From positions 1-41,921 of the forward strand of contig NZ_AZEU01000102.1 in assembly GCF_001435035.1 (NCBI RefSeq): a stretch of 41,921 bases of DNA, in the 5' to 3' direction. Below are positions 32,072 through 41,046 of the stretch, piece after piece. Source of the stretch: Lacticaseibacillus manihotivorans DSM 13343 = JCM 12514. GTDB lineage: Bacteria; Bacillota; Bacilli; Lactobacillales; Lactobacillaceae. The notes under the pieces are model-generated. The model ran no database searches and had not been told where the DNA came from. It saw only the letters and a program-made list of their open reading frames with translations. Numbering within the stretch: the stretch's first letter is position 1; each line of letters starts with the position of its first letter. The translations under genes and the position numbers were made by a program.

Positions 32072-32101
32072 AAAAGCGATCAGCTACGGCTGGTCGCTTT
32101 T
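32072..32101. terminator. Bidirectional terminator
   Basis: AAAAGCGA-T-CAGC and GGCTG-G-TCGCTTTT form a hairpin. It separates the plus-strand PspC unit from the convergent CPBP gene. Confidence 0.88.
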
Positions 32102-32106
32102 GTGAT

Positions 32107-32856
32107 TTAAAATTGCAAGTCATGATGTTTGCCAGTGAGTTGTTTCATGAGCCAAATCCCGATTAATAAGCAGACAGTGACAACCAATAACAAGCTGGCA
32201 ACCTCTGGCACATTCCAGCCGACATGAGAAACCGTGACCTCGTTCATGCCAGAGATGGTGTCAAACCCAGAATGCGCGATGATCGTAAACCACAAATTGT
32301 GGGTATACATGAATAATCCTGCGAACGTAAAACCAATGACGGCGGCGTATCCGACTTGAATCAAGATTTGAATCCAGTCAGGGTTAGCAACATAATTAGT
32401 CAAATGTAACAAGCCAAATCCAATGCCACTGGTGATGGCAGTCCACCAGTAAGGCGAACAACGACTTGGTGTTTTCGACCATAACCAAAATAAAATCGGG
32501 CCACGACTGGTGGCTTCTTCAAGTAATCCGACGCATAAACTGTTAACGAGTGCGGTCGCAAACAACCCCCAATGAAGATTGGGGGTAACCAGATTCAAGC
32601 TGATGATCATCAACACAATCAGCGCAGCTTTGCTGACATGTTGCGGACGCTTAAACAATGGTAGATGTAACCACCATCGCGATAACGCCAAAAGGGTGAG
32701 TGCACAACTTAACTTCATCAGGTTATTTGCGGTGTTGGCACTTAAATTTGCCTGCCACGTGATCGCAAATACGGTCAGGTTGGTTGCCAGATACCCCAAT
32801 AAATACGTCGCCAGCACTTTTACCCCAAAGTGTGGCACTGGTTGCCAGTTTTTCAT
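32107..32856 (-). CDS. CPBP family intramembrane metalloprotease
   Basis: This 249-residue protein has about seven hydrophobic helices and the three CPBP (CAAX protease/bacteriocin-processing) motifs. These are EEATSR (EExxxR type) near residue 118, FGLLHLTN (FxxxH) near 152 and HSGFD (HxxxD) near 206. In lactobacilli such proteins are linked to bacteriocin immunity or processing, but no bacteriocin gene is visible here. The ATG at 32856 follows GGAGG; the ORF could extend seven codons further upstream. Confidence 0.9.
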   Translation of the reverse strand: MKNWQPVPHFGVKVLATYLLGYLATNLTVFAITWQANLSANTANNLMKLSCALTLLALSRWWLHLPLFKRPQHVSKAALIVLMIISLNLVTPNLHWGLFATALVNSLCVGLLEEATSRGPILFWLWSKTPSRCSPYWWTAITSGIGFGLLHLTNYVANPDWIQILIQVGYAAVIGFTFAGLFMYTHNLWFTIIAHSGFDTISGMNEVTVSHVGWNVPEVASLLLVVTVCLLIGIWLMKQLTGKHHDLQF

Positions 32857-32903
32857 CGATGAATCCTCCGCCACCATTATCGCACAATATTCGCGCAGGT
32901 AAA

Positions 32904-32936
32904 TAAAAAACTTCCCGTCGATGAGAGACGAGAAGC
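32904..32936 (-). terminator. Terminator of the dxs gene
   Basis: On the minus strand CTTC-T-CGTC pairs with GACG-G-GAAG and is followed by a run of Ts. Confidence 0.9.
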
Positions 32937-32945
32937 TGCTTTGAA

Positions 32946-34694
32946 TTAAATTTCTTTCAGCGCGTTTAAAATGGCTTGCGTGGCAGTGTCAGGCGTTAAG
33001 TTGAATTCTTTGAGCAACGCGTCACGAGTTTCGTTATGGTTGAAACGACGTTGGGCGCCTAAAGTTAGCACATTGACATCTGTTGGGCCGTAGTAAGCCG
33101 CGATTTTTTGCCCGAAGCCCCCGTCTAGCGTGCCTTCTTCCATGGTGACCACTAACTTGTGGAAACCACGAAGCTGATCCAAGGCTTCAGGATCTAAGGT
33201 GTTGGTGCTACGTGGATCGATCAAAGTGGCATCGATGCCTTGGGCGGATAATTTGCCTAAGACAGTTTCTGCCAGTGGCCGCATGGAACCCAGGCCCATT
33301 AAAGCGATTTGGGTGCCATGATGGAGGATGTGCATTTTTGTTGGGGCAAAATCTGGTGCTAAGGGATCAGAGTGCACGCCGTTGCTTGGCACGCGAATGG
33401 CAACTGGGCCATCAGTTTGCGCCAAGGCCCAGTCGAGTTGCGCGATTAAATCTTCTTTCGTGGTTGGCGCCAGATAGGTCAAGTTTGGAATATTGGCTAA
33501 TTCAGCTTGATCTAAATCACCTTGGTGGGTGGGATCACCGCCAGAGATCCGGCCGCCGTTGATCAACATCACGACTGGCAAGGAATTGATACCTAAATCG
33601 TGAGACAGTTGATCATAGGCGCGTTGCAAGAAGGTAGCAGAGTGGAAGACGACCGGGCGTAAACCGCCTTTGGCCATCCCGGCAGCTAAAGTGATGGATT
33701 CTTGTTCGGCAATGCCGACATCGATATAGCGCTTCGGATACTTGGCGGCCCAGTCTTTCAAATGAAAACCACCAGGGACGGCCGCGTTCATGGCATAAAT
33801 CGGGACGCCATGTTGGACATGTTCATCTAAATCAGCCAAAATCAGATCCCAGTAGTTTTCCCCAGTTGAAACATGTTTCGGTGAGCCATCAGGTAAATTG
33901 AATGGGACATGCCAGTGCCAGGCTTCTTCATTTTCAAGCGCAGGTTTAAAACCGCGCCCTTTTTGCGTGTTGATGTGTAATACCAAAGGATGGTCGATAT
34001 CTTTGACGGCTTCAAAGGCGTCGATCAAACTTTGAATGTCATTGCCATCGGCGACATAGCGATAATCTAAACCGAGGGCTTTGAACAAGTTGTTGGATGC
34101 TTCGCCGTTAGTTTTGCGCAATTCGGCCAGGTTTTGGTAAATGCCACCGTGGTTTTCAGCGATACTCCATTGGTTATCATTGACCACGATCAACAATTGG
34201 CGATTCAACACCGCGGCGTTGTCTAACGCTTCATAAGCTAACCCACCAGACATGGAGCCATCCCCGATCACGGCAGTAATGTGATCATGGGTGTTTTGAT
34301 CATCGCGAGCCAACGCCAACCCAGACGCTAAGCCGACACTAGTTGAGGTATGCCCAATGGTGAAAAAGTCATGTTCTGATTCACGGGGTTCGGTAAATCC
34401 TGAGACATCATGGTAATGATCAGGATCAAGCCAAGCCTGTTTGCGACCAGTTAAAATCTTATGGGTGTAGCTTTGATGCGACACATCGAAAACAATTTTG
34501 TCGTGTGGAGAATTAAACACGCGATGCCAGGCAATGGTGAGTTCAACTGAGCCTAAATTTGGGCCGACGTGTCCGCCAGTGGTTGAAACTTTGGTCAACA
34601 AGACGTGACGAATTTCTTCGGCGAGTTGTTGGAGTTCGGCCACGCTGTGATCGCGTAAGTCTGCAGGTTGGTTAATGGTTTCTAAAATGGACAT
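32946..34694 (-). CDS. dxs: 1-Deoxy-D-xylulose-5-phosphate synthase-like enzyme
   Basis: This 582-residue thiamine-diphosphate enzyme joins pyruvate and glyceraldehyde 3-phosphate in the MEP isoprenoid route, and DXP also feeds thiamine and pyridoxal synthesis. The ThDP motif GDG (144-146) pairs with NDN (172-174). The N-terminal GGHVGPNLGSVELT, DVSHQSYTHKILTGR and a C-terminal transketolase-like half (GIAEQESITLAAGMA) complete the family plan. It is shorter than the usual 620 residues. No other MEP gene lies here, and lactobacilli generally use the mevalonate route, so this may be an orphan copy. GAAGGAG precedes the ATG. Confidence 0.9.
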   Translation of the reverse strand: MSILETINQPADLRDHSVAELQQLAEEIRHVLLTKVSTTGGHVGPNLGSVELTIAWHRVFNSPHDKIVFDVSHQSYTHKILTGRKQAWLDPDHYHDVSGFTEPRESEHDFFTIGHTSTSVGLASGLALARDDQNTHDHITAVIGDGSMSGGLAYEALDNAAVLNRQLLIVVNDNQWSIAENHGGIYQNLAELRKTNGEASNNLFKALGLDYRYVADGNDIQSLIDAFEAVKDIDHPLVLHINTQKGRGFKPALENEEAWHWHVPFNLPDGSPKHVSTGENYWDLILADLDEHVQHGVPIYAMNAAVPGGFHLKDWAAKYPKRYIDVGIAEQESITLAAGMAKGGLRPVVFHSATFLQRAYDQLSHDLGINSLPVVMLINGGRISGGDPTHQGDLDQAELANIPNLTYLAPTTKEDLIAQLDWALAQTDGPVAIRVPSNGVHSDPLAPDFAPTKMHILHHGTQIALMGLGSMRPLAETVLGKLSAQGIDATLIDPRSTNTLDPEALDQLRGFHKLVVTMEEGTLDGGFGQKIAAYYGPTDVNVLTLGAQRRFNHNETRDALLKEFNLTPDTATQAILNALKEI

Positions 34695-34782
34695 AAGCGC
34701 TCCTTCACTAATTAAATTATAGTATCTAATTTATACTTAAATTTTTAAGCGTGCAAGAACGCACCTGAAAGTGCCTTATACC

Positions 34783-34814
34783 CAAATAAATAACCACCGC
34801 GTTGAGGCGGTGGT
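34783..34814 (-). terminator. Terminator of the 71-residue gene
   Basis: ACCACCGC and GCGGTGGT form a perfect eight-base-pair stem. On the minus strand it is followed by TATTTATTT. Confidence 0.85.
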
Positions 34815-34824
34815 CAGCTGATAC

Positions 34825-35040
34825 CTATTTGTCTTCTTGTTCGCGATGCTTGGCGACAGTGGCTTTAGCTTTCTTGGCTAAAACGCGCTCTGGGGTCAAT
34901 AACTTGTACACACCAAAGCTCAACAAGCCTGCAATGGCAGTGGCGCCAAAGACGATCGAGTAAACCGTGCCTTCAATAGTGGGCTTTGGGGTGTCGGCTT
35001 TGATTTTAGTGGCGGTGTTGCGCAATTTTTTGAATGCCAT
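34825..35040 (-). CDS. Small single-pass membrane protein
   Basis: A 71-residue protein with a basic N-terminus (KKLRNTATKIK), one hydrophobic helix at about 26-47 and a Lys-rich C-terminal tail. I recognise no family. It has its own promoter, a GAGGAGG site and a terminator, which argues that it is a real gene. Confidence 0.78.
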   Translation of the reverse strand: MAFKKLRNTATKIKADTPKPTIEGTVYSIVFGATAIAGLLSFGVYKLLTPERVLAKKAKATVAKHREQEDK

Positions 35041-35064
35041 GAAATGCGCCTCCTCATTGGCCTT

Positions 35065-35093
35065 ATTATACCCCGATTCTAGGCTTTGACCAA
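35065..35093 (-). promoter_or_regulatory. Promoter of the 71-residue gene
   Basis: On the minus strand TTGGTC (35093-35088), 17 bases, TATAAT (35070-35065). The -35 lies inside the 3' end of the upstream oxidoreductase gene. Confidence 0.7.
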
Positions 35094-35981
35094 CACTAAG
35101 CGCCCGTCATGCGGTTGGCCTAACAGTTCATGACCTTGTTGCACCCCGGCTAAACTGAAAGGTAATTCATCCGCTAATTGAACTTTTAATTGACCAACCG
35201 CCAAAGCTGGGGCTAAAGCGCCTAAGGCAATCGCATCGCTAGGTTCTGCGACTGGATGCACATGCACGATATCGATGGCTTTTTCTGAAGCACGGCCGTC
35301 AACATGCGCGACCGTCACTAATTGGCCGCCTAAACGCGTCATCGCCACGTCTTCTGCAAACCCAACGCCATCCATGGCGACATTGATCACAATATCGCCG
35401 GCATTGGCCAAAACGGAAACTAAATCGGCATTGTCGTAAGGGACTGCGCGCAAGGCCCCGTCTTTGATCACCGCTTCTTGATGACGCGCCGAGGCGATGC
35501 CGATCACATCAGCGCCCATGGCAGTGGCCAGTTGCACCACAAGCGCGCCGACGCCACCATTGGCACCTTTAACGATCACTGTTTGACCAGGTTCGATCGT
35601 GGCAAAACGATGGACAATGCGCCAAGCGGTGATGCCAGGCGTCACTAGCGCTGCGGCTTGATCCATTTTCAAACTTTGCGGCATTAACACGGCAGTATCT
35701 TGAGTCGCTAATACATAATCAGCATACGCATGATCGGTATGCGCCAAAACCCTCTGGCCGACTTTAAAATCAGTGGTGCCGGCATCAACGACCGTGCCAG
35801 CAACGTCATGGCCGGGGATGGTGAAGCGACCATCTGGGGCATTGAAGCGTTCCGCGCGATCGCGATTGTTTAACCCGACGGCTAAAGGCTGAATGACGAG
35901 CTGCCCGTGGCGCGGGACTGGGTCAGGAATTTCCACTTGCATAAATTGTCCATTGAGATGGTTGAGGCCAAATGCTTGCAT
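35079..35981 (-). CDS. MDR-superfamily NAD(P)-dependent oxidoreductase (quinone reductase-like)
   Basis: This 300-residue medium-chain dehydrogenase is without zinc. It has a GroES-like N-terminal half with GHDVAGTVVDAG (about 60-71). A Rossmann half follows with the nucleotide motif VKGANGGVGALVVQLA (about 137). No catalytic zinc Cys/His set is visible, as in quinone oxidoreductases and enone reductases. Substrate is unknown. The ATG at 35981 follows GGAGG, and the upstream 17 in-frame codons are unsupported. It is followed by the Amt gene's 3' end upstream on the same strand. Confidence 0.87.
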   Translation of the reverse strand: MQAFGLNHLNGQFMQVEIPDPVPRHGQLVIQPLAVGLNNRDRAERFNAPDGRFTIPGHDVAGTVVDAGTTDFKVGQRVLAHTDHAYADYVLATQDTAVLMPQSLKMDQAAALVTPGITAWRIVHRFATIEPGQTVIVKGANGGVGALVVQLATAMGADVIGIASARHQEAVIKDGALRAVPYDNADLVSVLANAGDIVINVAMDGVGFAEDVAMTRLGGQLVTVAHVDGRASEKAIDIVHVHPVAEPSDAIALGALAPALAVGQLKVQLADELPFSLAGVQQGHELLGQPHDGRLVLVKA

Positions 35982-36065
35982 GAGTCTATCCTCCTTGCAC
36001 AAATCAACGATGACAACATCATTATTTTGCAATGGATCTCTGCATTTGGCAATTTTGAAGCATTT

Positions 36066-37358
36066 TTATTTCGGCGAGCGTGGATCAAAGCCGCGCATCT
36101 GACCTAAGAATTCATCTGGATAACGCAAGACATCAGAATCGCCATCGCCTTGTTCTGCAACCTCACCATGTTCGGCAAGATCCAAACCGAGGGCTTCATC
36201 ATGTTGCGTGACGCGCATCGGGATAAAATGCTTCAAGACTAAGGTGATCACGATCGCCATGATGCCCACGAGTAGGATCGTCACCAGGGTCCCAGCAAGT
36301 TGAATCCCGAATAAATGCCAGCCGCCACCATAAGCTAAACCATTTTCTGGGATCGCAGGGTTGGCGGCTTTCGTCGCAAAGACGCCAGTGAGAATCGATC
36401 CGACGATCCCAGACATCCCGTGACAGCCGAAAGCATCCAGCGCATCATCGATTTTTAATCGCGGTTTGAGGTATTCGATGAAGAAATAACTCGTGGCCGT
36501 CGCGCAGATGCCGATCACGAAACTCCCAAACAAAGTCACATACCCGCAAGCAGGGGTCACCCCAACGAGTCCGCACAACGCCCCAGTACAAACGCCGATC
36601 AACGTCGGCTTGCCATGTTTGTAAACATCCAAGCACATCCAAGTGACCAAGGCACTGGCTGCGGCCAAGCTGGTGGTGAGCGCAGCGTTCACAGCAGTGG
36701 TGTTGGCAGCTAAAGCAGAACCGGCGTTAAATCCATACCAGCCGATCCATAAAATCGCGGTGCCTAACAACACCCAAGGCCGGTTGTTCGGGGCCGTTTG
36801 CTTGGATCGCCGAGCGCCGAGAAAATATGACAATACTAACGCTGTGATCCCGGCATTGATGTGAATCACTGTCCCGCCGGCAAAATCCAACACACCCCAA
36901 CCGGCCATCAAACCGTGCGGGCTCCAAATCAAATGTACCAGTGGATAGTAAATCAGCACACTCCACAACACGATAAACCACGTTAAAAATGAAAATCGCA
37001 TCCGTCCAACCACGGCGCCGATAAATAAAGCTGGCGTGATGATCGCAAACATCATTTGAAATAACGCAAAAGTGCCAACGCTGAGATGATCCGGTCGCAA
37101 GCTCGTCAAGTTCACCCCGTTCATAAATAAACCTTGCACTTTGCCGATGATCCCGCCGATGTCAGGCCCAAAGGCGAGTTCATACCCGACCAGCGCCCAC
37201 AGTAAAATCGCGATGCCAGTGATATAAAACACTGACAGCATGGTATTGACGACATTGCGTTTGGACACCAGCCCACCATAGAAAAAGGCGAGTCCTGGCG
37301 TCATGAACCAAACTAAGACGCTGGCTAAAATCACAAAGGCAGTGTTGGCAATACTCAT
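36066..37358 (-). CDS. amt: Ammonium transporter
   Basis: This 430-residue Amt/Mep/Rh channel has eleven predicted helices. Signature parts are WFMTPGLAFFYGGLVSKRN near the N-terminus, DFAGGTVIHINAGITALV (pore His of the twin-His pair) and DALDAFGCHGMSGIVGSI (second pore His). The cytosolic tail is acidic. GGAGG precedes the ATG at 37358. No glnK gene adjoins it, unlike the usual amt-glnK pair, and I saw no clear GlnR box. Confidence 0.95.
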   Translation of the reverse strand: MSIANTAFVILASVLVWFMTPGLAFFYGGLVSKRNVVNTMLSVFYITGIAILLWALVGYELAFGPDIGGIIGKVQGLFMNGVNLTSLRPDHLSVGTFALFQMMFAIITPALFIGAVVGRMRFSFLTWFIVLWSVLIYYPLVHLIWSPHGLMAGWGVLDFAGGTVIHINAGITALVLSYFLGARRSKQTAPNNRPWVLLGTAILWIGWYGFNAGSALAANTTAVNAALTTSLAAASALVTWMCLDVYKHGKPTLIGVCTGALCGLVGVTPACGYVTLFGSFVIGICATATSYFFIEYLKPRLKIDDALDAFGCHGMSGIVGSILTGVFATKAANPAIPENGLAYGGGWHLFGIQLAGTLVTILLVGIMAIVITLVLKHFIPMRVTQHDEALGLDLAEHGEVAEQGDGDSDVLRYPDEFLGQMRGFDPRSPK

Positions 37359-37471
37359 ATTGGTATCCTCCTGAATCATGCGTTCCAACAGTTTTTGTCA
37401 TTGTAAACCCGGTTTTTGGTCTAGTTGCTGTTGAAACCGATTTCTGCTTGTATGAAACGTTCGGAAAGCAC

Positions 37472-37497
37472 AAAAAAACGCCGACCCAGCGGCGTTT
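37472..37497 (-). terminator. Terminator of the 167-residue membrane gene
   Basis: AAACGCCG pairs with CGGCGTTT; on the minus strand it continues into a T run. It lies 47 bases beyond the stop codon at 37544. Confidence 0.88.
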
Positions 37498-37543
37498 AAA
37501 AATTAAAATTCAATGTGAGTAATCCTGACAGAATCGATTGACG

Positions 37544-38047
37544 CTAATTCAACCGAGCGTGTTCTTTGGTCAAGCGCCGATAAGCCCCACTGATCAAGTT
37601 CACGTAAACTAAGAAGAAGACACCGATCGCCACAAAAATCATAAAACTAGCAGCGCCGAGGCTGTCATTCAGCATCACGGCAGGGGCAATCGACGCAATA
37701 CACATCCAAATGCCGAAGATCATGCCGATCGCATGGGCCTTGTGATAAGCGTTGAATTCTTGTTGGGCTAATTGGCGCGCTGACGTTGAAATCAACACCC
37801 GGCGATGCTTGTGTTTCGTGCGGCCTAAGTGTGGCGCGATGATCAACATCACGCCAATGCCTGTGCCTAATAAATAGGACACTGCCGCTAAGCCATCCGA
37901 ATATTCTGACAACATGATCGGCAACGCCAGCGCTGCGATCACCACGGCAATACCCAAAGCCGTTAAGCGCGCGCGATGTTCATTTTGATGCCAAAAGCTG
38001 ATCGCCGTTTGACTGTCGATGCCTTTGGTCGTGGTTTGTTTTGTCAT
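37544..38047 (-). CDS. Uncharacterised four-helix membrane protein
   Basis: This 167-residue protein starts MTKQTTTKG behind GGAGG. Two pairs of hydrophobic helices (about 27-70 and 108-155) flank a basic loop with HLGRTKHKHRR. I recognise no named family. An upstream in-frame extension of 36 codons runs into the preceding gene's end and is rejected. It follows the nuclease gene at 85 bases. Confidence 0.75.
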   Translation of the reverse strand: MTKQTTTKGIDSQTAISFWHQNEHRARLTALGIAVVIAALALPIMLSEYSDGLAAVSYLLGTGIGVMLIIAPHLGRTKHKHRRVLISTSARQLAQQEFNAYHKAHAIGMIFGIWMCIASIAPAVMLNDSLGAASFMIFVAIGVFFLVYVNLISGAYRRLTKEHARLN

Positions 38048-38132
38048 GCTAAACTCCTCCATAAGAAGACTCGACTTTATCATACCGAGATTGATCCGAG
38101 CAAGCGTCGGCCTAGAGACGGAATTTCTAAAA

Positions 38133-38984
38133 TTATTGGATCTGGCTAGCGCCATCCGAATAATTTAATGTCACGCCTGATTGGACGTTAAAAATATAAA
38201 CATTAAAGCGGATCGTGTTATCGCCGATAGATTGCGCCCGCATCGCCACGCCGCGAGCTAACAGCTCATCACCGCGAAAAACTGGGGTGACTTCATAGCG
38301 GACGTAATGACTGGTCGATTGTTTCAAGTAATGGGCAATGTCATCTTCATGCGCTTGCATCAAAGGCGAATTCAGTTCGCGGGTACCCGTCATTAAATTC
38401 TTCGGGTTATTGTTTTCCCCGGACAATTGAAAGCCGATCAAGTGCGAGCGGTTGTACAGCCATTGCCCGTTGATTTTCTTGTTGTGCCAACCAGTGGGAT
38501 CCCAACTCAAAGGTTCGCGCTTTTCAGTCGGCATAATGCTTTGATTCAACATCGCTTCAGCAGGACCCACGCGGTTTTGCGAATCTAAATTGGAAAAAGT
38601 GGTCCAACCGCCAGACTTGGTAGATAATTCACTGTCGGCAAAAGCCGGATCGTTGTTGTTGATGGTGATTTCTTGATCGCCGTTATAAGTCAGCGCGGCA
38701 AGCTTTGATACCGGTTGGGCGGTGGTGTTGTCCGCAGACTTAGTTGGGGCACCTTGGGTTGTGCCTTGAGTTGACGCGCTACTGCTTGAAACACTAGAAG
38801 ACGCTGAGTCATTGGGCCCGAAGACTTTTTGTTGCACTTGTTGGCCGCCGCCGATTGCCACCCCTAAGACGATCAAGCTAGTGGCTAATTTGCGCCGGCG
38901 GGCCCGAGCCTTTTTTTGGCGAGGCATTTTGCCTAAGCCAACCACCGCACCTGCCACCACTAAGATAATTCCTAAAATTAACAT
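38133..38984 (-). CDS. Membrane-anchored DNA/RNA non-specific endonuclease (EndA-like)
   Basis: This 283-residue protein has two N-terminal hydrophobic segments (about 2-19 and 34-48) separated by a very basic loop, then a Ser/Thr-rich linker (about 58-92). A betabetaalpha-metal nuclease domain follows. The catalytic DRGH-type motif here reads NRSH (178-181), with His181 the general base. NNNPKNLMTGTREL (191-204) supplies the metal-ligand Asn. Pneumococcal EndA is a related membrane nuclease for DNA uptake. No competence gene is near. The ATG at 38984 follows GGAGG; a GTG at 38987 is possible. Confidence 0.9.
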   Translation of the reverse strand: MLILGIILVVAGAVVGLGKMPRQKKARARRRKLATSLIVLGVAIGGGQQVQQKVFGPNDSASSSVSSSSASTQGTTQGAPTKSADNTTAQPVSKLAALTYNGDQEITINNNDPAFADSELSTKSGGWTTFSNLDSQNRVGPAEAMLNQSIMPTEKREPLSWDPTGWHNKKINGQWLYNRSHLIGFQLSGENNNPKNLMTGTRELNSPLMQAHEDDIAHYLKQSTSHYVRYEVTPVFRGDELLARGVAMRAQSIGDNTIRFNVYIFNVQSGVTLNYSDGASQIQ

Positions 38985-39059
38985 CACGTGATCCTCCGTG
39001 CATTCAGTTTACAAGAAAGTTGTGAAAATATCGAGTGCGTGACATTTTTCTACTATAGA

Positions 39060-39088
39060 TTGTGGGAATGTAAGATATCTGATATGAT
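39060..39088 (+). promoter_or_regulatory. Promoter of the ABC-F gene
   Basis: TTGTGG (39060-39065), 17 bases, TATGAT (39083-39088), 50 bases before the TTG start codon. Confidence 0.65.
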
Positions 39089-39138
39089 GAATAGCAATGT
39101 GAAAAATTACGTCAAAAAAATGATCGCGAGGGAAAAGA

Positions 39139-40761
39139 TTGCTTACTGTTAACAACGTGTCGATGACGTTTTCTGATCGAACTTTGTATAAAGATGTCAA
39201 TTTGAAATTCACGCCGGGCAACTGCTACGGCATCATCGGGGCTAATGGGGCCGGCAAGTCGACCTTTTTGAAGATCCTGGAAGGCAAGCTCACGCCAACC
39301 ACTGGGACCGTTTCGATGGATCAAAATGAACGCATGAGCGCACTGCGTCAGGATCACTTTGCGTTTGATGATCAAACGGTCATGAACACCGTGCTCCAAG
39401 GCTGGACCCGGCTTTATGAAGTGATGACTGAAAAAGACGCTTTATATGCCAAACCAGACTTTTCAGAAGAAGATGGCTTAAAAGCCGCCGAACTGGAAGG
39501 CGAATTTGCCGAAATGGACGGCTGGAACGCTGAATCTGATGCGTCTCAACTGTTGCAATCTGTCGGCATCCCAGAATCTCAACACCAAACCATGATGGCC
39601 GAATTGCCAGAAGGTGAAAAGGTCAAAGTCTTGCTCGCCCAAGCTATGTTTGGGAAGCCTGACTTATTGCTGTTAGACGAACCGACCAACGGGCTTGACC
39701 CACAAACCATCGCGTGGTTGGAAGACTTCTTGGCTGATTACGACAACACTGTTTTAGTCGTCAGCCATGACCGTCACTTCTTAAACGCCGTCTGCACGAT
39801 GATGTGTGACGTGGACTTCGGCAAGATCGAAATGTTTGTCGGCAACTATGATTTCTGGATGGAATCTTCCAAATTAGCCCAACAACTGCGCGCCAACGCC
39901 AACGCCAAAAAAGAAGAACAGATCAAACAACTCCAAGAATTCGTGGCCCGATTCTCTGCCAACGCGTCAAAGTCCAAACAAGCGACGTCGCGTAAGAAGC
40001 AATTGGAAAAAATCACCCTTGATGACATCAAGCCATCTTCTCGCAAGTACCCATTTATCAAGTTCGTCCCAGAACGCGAACTTGGCAATGACTTACTCCG
40101 GGTGAAAAATGTGTCGTTGACGGTTGAAGGCGAAAAAGTGTTGGACAACGTGTCCTTCATTTTACGCCCAGGCGACAAAACCGCCTTCATCTCCCGTTCA
40201 GATGTGACGACCAGCTACTTGATGCAAGTGATCGCTGGCGCCATTCAACCTGATGCCGGTACTGTGACTTGGGGTGTGACCACTGCGCGCGCCTACATGC
40301 CAAAGGACTTGAACCCTGAATTCTCCGACGAACGCTTCGACATTTTGGAATGGTTGCGTCAATTCGCCGCCAAAGAAGAATCCGACAACACGTTCTTGCG
40401 CGGCTTCTTAGGCCAAATGTTGTTCCGCGGCGATGAACCGTTGAAGAAAGTCACCGTGTTATCTGGTGGCGAAAAGGTCCGCTCTTATCTGGCCAAAATG
40501 ATGTTGAGCAAAGCTAACGTCTTGTTGCTGGATGACCCAACCAACCATTTGGACTTGGAATCCATCACCAGCTTAAACGACGCGTTGATTGATTTCCCAG
40601 GGGCTGTGATCTTTACGTCACATGATCACCAGTTCATCCAAACCATCGCCGATCATATCATCGAAGTTGGCCCTAAAGGCATTGTGGATCGTGCTGATAC
40701 CACTTACGATGAATTCATGGCGCATGAAATCGCGCAACAACAAGTGCAAGATATTTACTAG
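39139..40761 (+). CDS. ABC-F family ATPase, YkpA/YbiT type
   Basis: This 540-residue soluble protein has two ABC domains and no membrane helices, as in translation factors of the ABC-F class. NBD1 has Walker A GANGAGKS (34-41) and Walker B LLLLDEP (Asp180, Glu181), but a signature LPEGE (156-160) in place of LSGGE. A charged helical linker follows (about 250-300). NBD2 has a normal signature LSGGE (441-445), but a Walker A region ISRSDVTTS (351-359) with no Gly-Lys and a Walker B DD (465-466). One composite site is thus intact and the other degenerate. It starts with TTG behind GAGGG. Confidence 0.93.
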   Translation: MLTVNNVSMTFSDRTLYKDVNLKFTPGNCYGIIGANGAGKSTFLKILEGKLTPTTGTVSMDQNERMSALRQDHFAFDDQTVMNTVLQGWTRLYEVMTEKDALYAKPDFSEEDGLKAAELEGEFAEMDGWNAESDASQLLQSVGIPESQHQTMMAELPEGEKVKVLLAQAMFGKPDLLLLDEPTNGLDPQTIAWLEDFLADYDNTVLVVSHDRHFLNAVCTMMCDVDFGKIEMFVGNYDFWMESSKLAQQLRANANAKKEEQIKQLQEFVARFSANASKSKQATSRKKQLEKITLDDIKPSSRKYPFIKFVPERELGNDLLRVKNVSLTVEGEKVLDNVSFILRPGDKTAFISRSDVTTSYLMQVIAGAIQPDAGTVTWGVTTARAYMPKDLNPEFSDERFDILEWLRQFAAKEESDNTFLRGFLGQMLFRGDEPLKKVTVLSGGEKVRSYLAKMMLSKANVLLLDDPTNHLDLESITSLNDALIDFPGAVIFTSHDHQFIQTIADHIIEVGPKGIVDRADTTYDEFMAHEIAQQQVQDIY

Positions 40762-40769
40762 AATGAACA

Positions 40770-40816
40770 AAAACACTTTGCTCCGTGGAAATTTCACGTT
40801 GCAAAGTGTTTTTTTT
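40770..40816 (+). terminator. Terminator of the ABC-F gene
   Basis: AACACTTTGC (40772-40781) and GCAAAGTGTT (40801-40810), with an inner hairpin in the loop, are followed by eight or more Ts. Confidence 0.95.
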
Positions 40817-40886
40817 CTACGGCTTCATTCTCAATCATGGTCTTGAACGATTTTCACTACTTAGACAACAAAAAACTAGGAGAGAA

Positions 40887-41019
40887 ATGAGCAAAGACTT
40901 ACATGATTTTACAGTTGAACACAGCTACCAGAGTATCGCTGTTTTTGGGTTTAATCGTAAGAGAATGCCGCCTCTACCAAGGTGAAGTCCTCGTTGTTCA
41001 GCAATTTCGATATCAGTGA
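40887..41019 (+). pseudogene. Gene remnant, frameshifted, unknown family
   Basis: AGGAGA precedes an ATG at 40887. The frame reads MSKDLHDFTVEHSYQSIAVF and stops at 40985. Around 40945-40955 a shift in frame gives LIVRECRLYQGEVLVVQQFRYQ up to a stop at 41017-41019. I read this as the front of one decayed gene. The second part is loosely reminiscent of the strand before a Nudix box (LLVRQFRY), but no Nudix motif follows. The flank is AT-richer than the rest of the window. Confidence 0.4.
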
Positions 41020-41046
41020 CCAATTCGCTTATTTGAAATATCCAGA

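Noticed and set aside
37358-37480. GlnR operator before amt
   Set aside because: I searched for TGTnA-N7-TnACA on both strands and found no acceptable match.
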